Shown here in pieces: positions 16,511-23,485 of a DNA stretch of 64,000 nt. Origin of the DNA: an uncultured Pseudomonadota bacterium (lineage in GTDB: Bacteria; Pseudomonadota; Alphaproteobacteria; RF32; CAG-239); assembly GCA_902761535.1 (NCBI GenBank), contig CACWKS010000002.1, forward strand, positions 62,001-126,000, written 5' to 3'. The notes beneath the pieces were generated by a model. The model was given only the letters and a program-made list of their open reading frames with translations, ran no database searches and was not told the DNA's origin. The translations under genes and the position numbers were made by a program. Positions within the stretch are counted from its first letter, which is position 1, and each line of letters begins with the position of its first letter.

Positions 16511-17236
16511 ATGAGTAAATCCATTGGAAAATTTTTAGGTGCAACCGCTGTAAACAATCAAGATGACGGATATCAGCAATCTTTGGTTCAAACATTACAG
16601 CAATATTTAGCACAAAATAACATTATATTCCCGGCAACTCCGAACTATATCTCTGATGAAGATTTATATCAAAGAATGTGGAATAATATTCAAGAATTTG
16701 AAAGAGTTAAGATACATCCGTATTTAGATAGCAAAGGTTACATTACAACCGGAGGCGGAGCTAACATTAATAATCTTAATGATTTTATGAAAGTCAATTT
16801 TACAGTCAATGGATATCCGGCAACTGATAGTCAAAAATTATCAGGATATAGCGTATTGAGGGATTTAAGTAATCAAAAAGATATTTATGGTAATTATTTA
16901 CATTCAAATAAGACCGCAGATTATTTTCTTGATAAAACAAATTTACGTATATCTAATCAAGATGCTTATAATATGGCACAAAATCATATGACCAATGATT
17001 TAGCACATGTCCGTTCGGAATTTACCGATTTTGATTATTTCCCCAATCCTTTAAAAGAAGTGTTGTTGGATATACAATATAATACCGGTGGATTAAATAA
17101 GCAAAACTGGCCGAACTTGTACAAAGCAATAAACAACCGTGATATAAACGGTATTATTAACAACGTCCATCGTAAAGATGTAGGTTGGGACAGAAATGAT
17201 TGGGCGGAGAGAATGGTACGGTCAATCAATTTTTGA
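16511..17236 (+). CDS. Virion-tagged GH24-like muramidase
   Basis: A 241-residue protein. Residues 1-11 repeat the MSKSIGKFLGA leader of the S74 virion protein. From about residue 60 it has a lysozyme-like active region: Glu64, Asp73 and Thr79 in FERVKIHPYLDSKGYITTGG, in the exact spacing of T4 lysozyme. KEVLLDIQYNTGG (about 182-194) matches the family's 'aLvd.afN.G' and the C-terminus has a W-A-E-R-M motif. The shared leader suggests it travels in the virion and opens peptidoglycan during DNA entry, distinct from the endolysin at 15565. The 3' end overlaps the convergent lipoprotein gene by 15 bases. Confidence 0.75.
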   Translation: MSKSIGKFLGATAVNNQDDGYQQSLVQTLQQYLAQNNIIFPATPNYISDEDLYQRMWNNIQEFERVKIHPYLDSKGYITTGGGANINNLNDFMKVNFTVNGYPATDSQKLSGYSVLRDLSNQKDIYGNYLHSNKTADYFLDKTNLRISNQDAYNMAQNHMTNDLAHVRSEFTDFDYFPNPLKEVLLDIQYNTGGLNKQNWPNLYKAINNRDINGIINNVHRKDVGWDRNDWAERMVRSINF

Positions 17237-17665
17237 TGTCATATCTTTTTTGGGGGTGACACAATATTTATCCGCAAACATTTCATCTTTAGGAAAATCT
17301 TCCGGTTTGCTATAGTCGTATTCTAAAATGCGCAAACAATTTGGTATAAATTCAGGGATTTCCTTAATGACGTAGGTTAGATAGCTATTATGCTTTGTTC
17401 CGTCATCCCAATTGCCTTGGCATTTCAAGGTAATGCGATCTTGTTTGTTTTCAATAAGGTCGCATTTACCTTTATAAATAGTTAAGTTTTTATTCAAAAC
17501 GCCTCTAAAATCAGCACTCGTTGGTGTGATGTAAACATATCCGGTTTCCCTACTCAAAGGACGTAATGGTTGATTAAAAACAGGATTTTTAAACTCTGTA
17601 TCATAAGTAGTCACAGAATTACAAGCCGTCAAAAATATCAATAAAGCTGAACATATTTTTTTCAT
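17222..17665 (-). CDS. Prophage lipoprotein of unknown function (possible moron)
   Basis: A 147-residue lipoprotein, reverse-oriented at the prophage right end. Start 17665 has GAGG 6 bases upstream. The signal peptide MKKICSALLIFLTAC ends in lipobox LTAC (Cys15). The mature part has four further Cys residues (CDL, LKC, NCL, YCV), possibly two disulfides, and a beta-rich look. Its orientation against the late genes and terminal position are typical of lysogenic-conversion genes such as superinfection-exclusion lipoproteins, but that role is only inferred. Confidence 0.65.
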   Translation of the reverse strand: MKKICSALLIFLTACNSVTTYDTEFKNPVFNQPLRPLSRETGYVYITPTSADFRGVLNKNLTIYKGKCDLIENKQDRITLKCQGNWDDGTKHNSYLTYVIKEIPEFIPNCLRILEYDYSKPEDFPKDEMFADKYCVTPKKDMTSKID

Positions 17666-17740
17666 TTCTACCTCTAATATAAACATAATACTGTTTTGTT
17701 AAAATATAATAAAAATTTCTCAAGTTTTTTAACTAAACTG

Positions 17741-17778
17741 AAAGGAAAAATAAAATGAGTAAATCAATCGAAGAGTGA
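17741..17778 (+). pseudogene. Truncated third copy of the MSKSI leader with RBS
   Basis: AAAGGAAAAATAAA followed by ATG AGT AAA TCA ATC GAA GAG TGA. The leader and the first five codons match the starts of the genes at 10884 and 16511, then a stop follows. It looks like the 5' remnant of a third gene carrying the same leader, lost at the prophage's right edge. Confidence 0.5.
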
Positions 17779-17894
17779 TTAGTGTGCAATGCCAATCAAG
17801 AAAATCCTACTACAGTGAATAACATACATAACTAACCTGCATCGCAGAATACCCATCCCTTTATATTTGTCATTTGCCGATAAAAACATAATTT

Positions 17895-18167
17895 TTATTT
17901 TTTAGATTTTAGATTATTTTTAATTATAATACCTAGAATCGGTAAAGTAAACAATAATGAAATTCCGTTAAAAAACATCATCTGTAACGATTTTAAATAT
18001 ACTCCGTAAGCAATCCACAAACACATCCCCGTGCAATAAATAACATACGAACTAAATGACATCCCGCTGGTATTGCGTGTTCTGATAGTTTGCAATGCTT
18101 GAGGCAAAAATACCACCGCCGTACAAATTCCAGCTAGCACTCCCAATGTTTCACCGATGATGCTCAT
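17895..18167 (-). CDS. SemiSWEET-type sugar transporter (PQ-loop)
   Basis: A 90-residue protein with three hydrophobic segments (about 5-22, 38-57 and 65-83), the size and layout of bacterial SemiSWEETs, which work as dimers and passively move sugars. The PQ motif lies in FLPQALQTIRTRNTSG (about 20-35), with SYVIYCTGMCLWIAYG in helix 2. It is the first gene outside the prophage and is divergent from the deaminase gene across a perfect palindrome. Substrate cannot be read from sequence. Confidence 0.85.
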   Translation of the reverse strand: MSIIGETLGVLAGICTAVVFLPQALQTIRTRNTSGMSFSSYVIYCTGMCLWIAYGVYLKSLQMMFFNGISLLFTLPILGIIIKNNLKSKK

Positions 18168-18244
18168 ATCTTATCTCCTCAATAGACACTGTTATTTTCT
18201 TTGTTATCCTGATTATACGCCTTTTGAATTAACATACAAAGTTT

Positions 18245-18265
18245 TTTATTAACATTGTTAATAAA
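18245..18265. promoter_or_regulatory. Perfect palindrome, candidate operator
   Basis: TTTATTAACA, a central T, then TGTTAATAAA: a perfect 10-1-10 inverted repeat between divergent genes. It lies about 30 bases upstream of the deaminase promoter -35, a good position for a dimeric regulator of either gene. No regulator gene is adjacent. Confidence 0.45.
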
Positions 18266-18294
18266 CAATCGCCAACAAAATATCATAAAAAAAC

Positions 18295-18323
18295 TTGCAA
18301 ATATCCATGACAAACCTTACAAT
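18295..18323 (+). promoter_or_regulatory. Sigma-70-like promoter of the deaminase gene
   Basis: TTGCAA (18295-18300), 17-base spacer, TACAAT (18318-18323), 34 bases before the ATG at 18358. Confidence 0.5.
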
Positions 18324-18357
18324 ACCATTGTTTTAATAATTTGAAAATGGAAAAGTT

Positions 18358-18897
18358 ATGTCTGAAAAAATTATCACCAATCAAGAAATTTCTTCTCAAA
18401 AGTTGGAATTTGCTCGAAAAATCATTTTAGAATTACAACAAGAACTACCTTCTCATATTGCTCAAGGTTCTGGGCCGTTTTTGGCTGCAATTTATAATAA
18501 TGAAGGCCGGCTGATTGCTAAACAGGCCAATAGTGTAATTAACGAATCATGTAGCAACAATCATGCTGAAATCAACACCATTAAAATGGCGGAAAAATCC
18601 TTAGATACTTATGATTTGTCTCCTTATAACTTAAGTCTTTATGTTACTGCTGAACCCTGCATGATGTGTCTTGGAGCGATTATGTGGTCAGGCATAAAAG
18701 AAATCTACTATGGTGTTCCTTCCCGACAAGTTGAAGTCATTACCGGCTTTGATGAAGGATTCAAGCCTGATTGGTTTGAAGAGTTCAAGAAGCGTGGTAT
18801 TACTGTTTGCGGTAATATCGAGGTTGAAGCCGGAACAAAAGTTTTACAATCTTACGTTGATCAAAACCGCACCGTCTATAAACCGCAAAGAAATTAA
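18358..18897 (+). CDS. Guanine/nucleoside deaminase-like enzyme
   Basis: A 179-residue zinc deaminase of the cytidine-deaminase fold. The zinc site is HAE (69-71) and PCMMC (100-104), with Glu71 as proton shuttle. The opening GPFLAAIYNNEGRLIA and especially ITGFDEGFKPDWF after the active site resemble guanine deaminase (GuaD) more than the tRNA adenosine deaminase TadA, and the protein is also longer at its C-terminus. It would act on free purine or nucleoside in the cytoplasm. It stands alone behind its own promoter, so the substrate remains a guess. Confidence 0.8.
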   Translation: MSEKIITNQEISSQKLEFARKIILELQQELPSHIAQGSGPFLAAIYNNEGRLIAKQANSVINESCSNNHAEINTIKMAEKSLDTYDLSPYNLSLYVTAEPCMMCLGAIMWSGIKEIYYGVPSRQVEVITGFDEGFKPDWFEEFKKRGITVCGNIEVEAGTKVLQSYVDQNRTVYKPQRN

Positions 18898-18921
18898 CAA
18901 AATCAGCGTAATATTTTAAAC

Positions 18922-18950
18922 TGGACAAAACAGCTCAAAAATGTTATCAT
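18922..18950 (+). promoter_or_regulatory. Sigma-70-like promoter of the metalloprotease-like gene
   Basis: TGGACA (18922-18927), 17-base spacer, TATCAT (18945-18950). Both hexamers match the consensus at five of six positions, 33 bases before the ATG at 18983. Confidence 0.55.
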
Positions 18951-18982
18951 AAAGCCACGATTAACATTTAGGGAATTTTATC

Positions 18983-20902
18983 ATGAAAGCCATTAATGTT
19001 ACTTATCAAAGTCTTTTAGAATATTTAAATAACATAATGCGAAAATTACAATCCCAAAGTGATCTTTTATGCAACAAAGATATTGTTATATGTCTTAGTA
19101 ATGATAAAAAACTTGCAAACAATGCTTACTCATATACCGACTCAAATACAATAATCATTGGACTGCAATATTTGAAAAAAAAAGCAAAACAAAGTGAAGA
19201 TGCTGTTGCTCACACTATTGCACATGAACTATCTCACATATTATTCAGAGAAAAATATGCCGTAAGCGGTCAAAAAGAAGAAGAAATTTTTGCAGATAAC
19301 TACGGATTAATTTTATGCCACAGAGCAGGATACAATATAACAACCGAAATAAAAAATAATGAATTAACGGCAGACATTAATAAAGACAAACATCCTAAAA
19401 AACAAATCAGGCAACTTATTATGCAACGAACTGCAGCCCGACTACAAGCTCCTGCTAGACCAATAACCAAATTCAAAATAAGTATTCCTGATGATAATCG
19501 AGATTTTACAGAGTATTATAACGAAATATTAAATCAACGTAAAAAAATAGCGAATCCTTGCTTTCTTCGCACCGATTTATTATTACACAAGATTAATAAC
19601 AACAATACTAACAATAGCGACAATAAAATACTATTCTTATTATCCTTACCTCATTTAAAAAAAGACCAAAAATTCTCCATTTTAAGTATTAATTTTGATA
19701 ATTGCTCTCCTGAAAATATCTATAAATTATATCAAAAGGTTCAAAAGTCTCATCTTCTATCAAACGATAGCGCAATTTTAATGCAATTTCGCCAATTTTT
19801 TATTCAAAATATGAGAAATTTCGATGATAGTATACCTTATAATGAAGTTTTATCTCAATTAGATAATTTTTTTATTAAACAATTCGAAAACATCGAACAT
19901 ATTCCGCCCTCTGTCAGACAAAACCAGGCTAAGACCTTCTTAAATATAGACAATCGCTTCCATTCTCCTTTGTATTGTCAAAAAGTAATAAAATTATATG
20001 TCCAAAGCATACTTTCAAGCCTTGGTCCTGACGATAGTTCAGAAAAATATGGACAAACCTTAGAAAAAGAACTAAAAACAATTGCCAAAGATATACATAA
20101 TGCTGACGTTATACCCTTGGTAAAAGAAATAAAAAAACGTCTTAAAATAACTCCTGCAAATTTATGTATATTGCAAAAATTTGTAGCAAACAATAGTTTT
20201 GAAATGCAACAAGTTCGTGCAGAAACCCTTATTACCGAATGTTTACTTAATCCTCAACAGGCTTTGCAAACATTGCAGTTCTTAACCAATTCAACACTTC
20301 CTCCTTTTCACTTTTGCGGTATTTATCCTCCTTCTTCAAAAGAAGAATATTCATATATTGATGCCGCAACTTTATCTGATATCCGTAATGATTGGTCAAC
20401 TATATCACCATCAAAACGCGCAGATATTTTTACCTTACTAATGGAATCCGTTTTTCCGAACGATTGTAATAAAAAATTAAATTTATTCGTTGATAAGAAT
20501 ACTGAAAATGATACATTATATAAAACTATCATGGAAACTTATATTAATACCTATACACCACAACAACAACCTTATGTCGTTGCAACTTTGGTCAGTCGCA
20601 AAGATATAAATCATCCGTTTAGTTACGAAGATTATTTCAAAATCATGTTACAAAATTCAGGTATAAATGGATGCAAAATTCACGATATATTATATGATAC
20701 CAGATTATCAGAAAATATCGAAGACATTCATCGTAATTATATACCTTTGTTTGAAGATGATAATATTGAATTTGCAAATTTACATAAATTGGGAATAAAT
20801 TTGCAATCTAACTCTGATAATAATCTAAAAAGAATAGGACAAGAAATTATTTCCTCAACAACTTCTCGACTTCTTGCTAAACATATCGAGAGATCCAAAT
20901 AA
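18983..20902 (+). CDS. Large HELSH metalloprotease-like protein of unknown family
   Basis: A 639-residue protein with no signal peptide. Residues 60-130 look like a small zinc metalloprotease: IAHELSHILF (His81, Glu82, His85) followed 16 residues later by EEIFADNYG (Glu101, Asp105), the Glu-x3-Asp gluzincin third-ligand pattern, then a Cys/His-rich LILCHRAGYN. The remaining roughly 500 residues have no recognised domain; they are Asn/Lys/Gln-rich and appear helical, perhaps solenoid-like. Codon use is more AT-rich than neighbours, suggesting acquisition. It has its own promoter and no operon partner. It may be a cytoplasmic protease or effector-type protein; its function is unknown. Confidence 0.7.
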   Translation: MKAINVTYQSLLEYLNNIMRKLQSQSDLLCNKDIVICLSNDKKLANNAYSYTDSNTIIIGLQYLKKKAKQSEDAVAHTIAHELSHILFREKYAVSGQKEEEIFADNYGLILCHRAGYNITTEIKNNELTADINKDKHPKKQIRQLIMQRTAARLQAPARPITKFKISIPDDNRDFTEYYNEILNQRKKIANPCFLRTDLLLHKINNNNTNNSDNKILFLLSLPHLKKDQKFSILSINFDNCSPENIYKLYQKVQKSHLLSNDSAILMQFRQFFIQNMRNFDDSIPYNEVLSQLDNFFIKQFENIEHIPPSVRQNQAKTFLNIDNRFHSPLYCQKVIKLYVQSILSSLGPDDSSEKYGQTLEKELKTIAKDIHNADVIPLVKEIKKRLKITPANLCILQKFVANNSFEMQQVRAETLITECLLNPQQALQTLQFLTNSTLPPFHFCGIYPPSSKEEYSYIDAATLSDIRNDWSTISPSKRADIFTLLMESVFPNDCNKKLNLFVDKNTENDTLYKTIMETYINTYTPQQQPYVVATLVSRKDINHPFSYEDYFKIMLQNSGINGCKIHDILYDTRLSENIEDIHRNYIPLFEDDNIEFANLHKLGINLQSNSDNNLKRIGQEIISSTTSRLLAKHIERSK

Positions 20903-21084
20903 TTTTTACTCTAAAACATACTTTCTGTTATTGCACTTTTTTGTAATAATAAAAAAGCTGTAAGATTACTTTGTTCACTGCGGCAATCAGCTTTTTTAAG
21001 CCGACCTGCATACTCACATCAGCCTTTACTTGGTAGTAAAACTCACTTTTTCTTGAGTTCAAATCTAACTTTACCTATAGCCAT

Positions 21085-21115
21085 AAAAAAACCACTCACA
21101 AAGAGTGGTTTTTTT
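21085..21115 (-). terminator. Duplicate copy of the tRNA-Trp terminator
   Basis: CCACTC/GAGTGG hairpin with A-run and T-run on opposite sides, identical to 21253-21283 and displaced by 168 bases. Confidence 0.6.
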
Positions 21116-21252
21116 ATGGCAGGGGCAGTAAGATTACTTCGTTCACTGCGGCAATCGGCTTTTTCAAGCCGACCGGCATACTCCCGTCTGCCTTTGCCTG
21201 GTAGTCGAACTCACTTTTTCGTGAGTTCAAATCTAACTTTACCTATAGCCAT

Positions 21253-21283
21253 AAAAAAACCACTCACAAAGAGTGGTTTTTTT
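21253..21283 (-). terminator. tRNA-Trp terminator (bidirectional)
   Basis: CCACTC-ACAAA-GAGTGG flanked by seven A and seven T, just after the tRNA 3' end. The symmetric A/T flanks let it act on either strand. Confidence 0.8.
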
Positions 21284-21284
21284 A

Positions 21285-21360
21285 TGGCAGGGGCAGTAAG
21301 ATTCGAACTCACGACCCTCGGTTTTGGAGACCGATGCTCTACCAACTGAGCTATACCCCT
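21285..21360 (-). tRNA. tRNA-Trp (anticodon CCA)
   Basis: A 76-base cloverleaf on the minus strand with encoded CCA. The acceptor stem AGGGGTA pairs with TGCCCCT (one G-U), the D arm has GCTC...GAGC, the anticodon loop reads CTCCAAA (anticodon CCA), and the T arm has GTTCGAATC. G is the discriminator base, as in bacterial tRNA-Trp. Confidence 0.95.
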
Positions 21361-21557
21361 ATCATGAGCCATGCCAACTTACATACACACTTTTTTTTAA
21401 TAAATCAAGTGTTTTTTTTAGTTTATAATTTTCTAATAATATTTGTTTTCTATCTGTCAATTTATTGTTATTTTTTAGGTAATAAAATACATCTTGACAA
21501 AATTCATCCGGATGATAAGCTACCGCCGGAATTAATTATTAATAAAAATATATTATT

Positions 21558-22073
21558 ATGAACACACAAACAAAAATTTTGCTGATTAGCGTGCATCACA
21601 ATAGTGACGCTTATCAGGTGAACAACATTTTGACTATGGTTCTCTGCAAGGAGTTGCCGGTAGCCATCTCTGATGTTATGTATGCCTACATGATAGCCGA
21701 AGATTGGATTAAATGGATCAAAGATCCCAATTCCTCCGACGATAGTCCATTGCGAGGTAAATCTGCCGAAGATGTTGCCCCGCTTCTTAAGCTGTTTCAG
21801 CGTCAAGCTTATGATTTGGCAACGAAGTTGACATTATGCAAAAACGATGTTGAGGAGATGAAGTTGACATTATGCAAAAACGATGTTGAGGAGATTTTTG
21901 AAAACCTCAATCCTTGCCTGATTAACAACTGGCGCAGTCGAGATGACTTGACGCGTGAAACGACTAAAATGTTTCATCGCTCATTGCGCCTCACCGCCAA
22001 GCTCTTCGCCGAGCAGGGCGATGACAGCTTTAACGAAATATTGGAGGAAAAACTGGTCCCGCCGATGAGTTAA
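21558..22073 (+). CDS. Orphan protein with fresh 12-residue tandem duplication
   Basis: A 171-residue soluble protein of no recognised family, acidic overall and probably helical. KLTLCKNDVEE-M/I occurs twice in a row because 36 bases (21825-21860) are repeated at 21861-21896 with a single final-base difference, so the duplication is recent and in frame. It appears richer in G+C than the genes to its left. It ends just before a bidirectional terminator shared with the convergent protease gene. Confidence 0.6.
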   Translation: MNTQTKILLISVHHNSDAYQVNNILTMVLCKELPVAISDVMYAYMIAEDWIKWIKDPNSSDDSPLRGKSAEDVAPLLKLFQRQAYDLATKLTLCKNDVEEMKLTLCKNDVEEIFENLNPCLINNWRSRDDLTRETTKMFHRSLRLTAKLFAEQGDDSFNEILEEKLVPPMS

Positions 22074-22088
22074 TTCTCAAACCAAAAA

Positions 22089-22122
22089 AGATTGCTGATA
22101 ATCAAATCAGCAATCTTTTTTT
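22089..22122. terminator. Bidirectional terminator
   Basis: AGATTGCTGAT (22089-22099) pairs perfectly with ATCAGCAATCT (22106-22116), with A-run before and T-run after. It serves the convergent genes at 22073 and 22125. Confidence 0.85.
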
Positions 22123-22124
22123 CA

Positions 22125-23483
22125 TCATATATAATCTTTTTTCTTTTCTTGTTTAATTCGCTCTTTCAAATCATTAATTTTGATTTTCAGTTGCGGAGCA
22201 GGGGATAGCTTTTCAGCCTCTGCCAATTTTCGTTCTGCCGCTTCCCAATTACCGATAATTGCCAAACTTTCCGCCGCTGCCCAGTTGGCTCTTGCCATAT
22301 CGCCGTTGATACCATAAGCTTTTGCCAGCAAAGTCCACGCTTGAAAATTGTTTTTTTCTTTGGCAACTATATTGTTTAACAAATTTACAGCCTCTTTAGC
22401 CGCCGTTTTATCAGGATTATCTTCCAATAAGGCTAAAGCCAGTCCGAATTTCATATCATTGGAATAGGGGGATAATTCACAAGCACGACGAAACGAACTT
22501 TTAGCTTGTTGCACTTTTCCGTTTTCCATCTCCATCTGCCCTTTAATTTCATAGAAATAAGGATTATTCGGCTCTCGTTTCACTAAATTTTCCGCTTTTT
22601 TGAATGCCTTGGCAAATTGCAAATTTCTGAAATAAGCAATCGCCAACCCGTATTGACACTCCGTCTTGTCCTGACATTTATCCAGTTCTTTAATAGTCGT
22701 ATCTGCATTTCCCAAATAAGCTTTAATTTTAATTTTAACCCGATTAAATGCTTCATCATAACGTGATTTGGTGGGCAAATTAGTCTCTTTTACCGCCTTT
22801 TCAAAAAAGGCAATTCGTTCCGGTGTCATCGGATGAGTGCGGAAATAGGGCGTTTCCACACGACCGTTTAATTGATTTTGTTTATCGATTTTTTTCATAA
22901 ATTCAAGAATGCCGGCCGGCGATTGTCCGGTTGCTTTAAGCAGTTTTACCGCCGTTTCATCAGCTGCCCGTTCTTCATTGGTGCGATAATGCATAAATTT
23001 ACTCAAAGCCGAGCTTTGTCCGCCCAACATAATTGCAAAAGCCGCATCAGCTCGCCCGCTCAACACTCCCGCAGCCCCCGCCAAAGCCGCCGACAACAGC
23101 GATAAATTATTCATCTCACGGATTTCCAACTTTTGCCTTAAGATATGTCCGCCCTTAATATGCCCGATTTCGTGAGCAATCACACCGGCCAATTCATTAA
23201 CGTTGTCGCTCTCAACAATCGTTCCGGTATGGATAAACAGATGATTTCCGTCGGCCACAAAAGCATTCAGCGTTGCATCATCAATAATATGAATATGATT
23301 AGGACTATATGCTTGACCGGCTTTTTGCATTAAAGGCTTTATGATTTGTTCCAGCAAAATTTCGCTTTCCTCATCGGTAATCAGGCGCAAACCTTCCGCC
23401 TTTGCCCCATTATTCAAAAAGAACGGCAGCAGCCATAACGCCGCCGCCAGTCCTTGTTTGATAATTTTATTCAAATTTATCAT
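22125..23483 (-). CDS. bepA: Periplasmic M48 protease with TPR repeats (BepA-like)
   Basis: A 452-residue protein with an N-terminal signal peptide, ending near NGAKA (residues 26-30). The M48 metalloprotease domain has VIAHEIGHIKGGH (about 101-113) and an E-R-A-A-D-E third-ligand helix (about 166-171). From about residue 270 there are several TPR-like helical pairs. In E. coli, BepA chaperones and degrades outer-membrane proteins such as LptD in the periplasm. It lies 2 bases after rne, so the two are probably co-transcribed. The symbol is by resemblance. Confidence 0.85.
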   Translation of the reverse strand: MINLNKIIKQGLAAALWLLPFFLNNGAKAEGLRLITDEESEILLEQIIKPLMQKAGQAYSPNHIHIIDDATLNAFVADGNHLFIHTGTIVESDNVNELAGVIAHEIGHIKGGHILRQKLEIREMNNLSLLSAALAGAAGVLSGRADAAFAIMLGGQSSALSKFMHYRTNEERAADETAVKLLKATGQSPAGILEFMKKIDKQNQLNGRVETPYFRTHPMTPERIAFFEKAVKETNLPTKSRYDEAFNRVKIKIKAYLGNADTTIKELDKCQDKTECQYGLAIAYFRNLQFAKAFKKAENLVKREPNNPYFYEIKGQMEMENGKVQQAKSSFRRACELSPYSNDMKFGLALALLEDNPDKTAAKEAVNLLNNIVAKEKNNFQAWTLLAKAYGINGDMARANWAAAESLAIIGNWEAAERKLAEAEKLSPAPQLKIKINDLKERIKQEKKKDYI

Positions 23484-23485
23484 TT

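Larger units (their letters stand above)
20960..21303. repeat. Two 168-bp tandem repeats built from the tRNA-Trp tail
   Basis: GTAAGATT recurs at 20960, 21128 and 21296, giving two 168-base units next to the tRNA. The segment 21062-21135 is identical to 21230-21303 and includes the tRNA terminator and the last bases of the tRNA (complement of TGCCCCTGCCA). The rest of each unit holds small hairpins, such as GAACTCAC/GTGAGTTC, and diverges between units. It fills most of the gap between the metalloprotease gene and tRNA-Trp. Confidence 0.8.

Noticed and set aside
20960..21135. Second and third tRNA copies
   Set aside because: Only the terminator and the last part of tRNA-Trp are repeated; no anticodon or acceptor 5' half is present.
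21053..21349. A 98-codon ORF with a repeated PLTKSG segment
   Set aside because: It is a frame through the 168-bp tandem repeat and the antisense of tRNA-Trp; no start signal supports it.
17895..21360. Prophage attachment site at the tRNA-Trp gene
   Set aside because: The repeat lies more than 3 kb beyond the last phage gene with unrelated genes between, and no matching copy or integrase is seen at the left side of the window.
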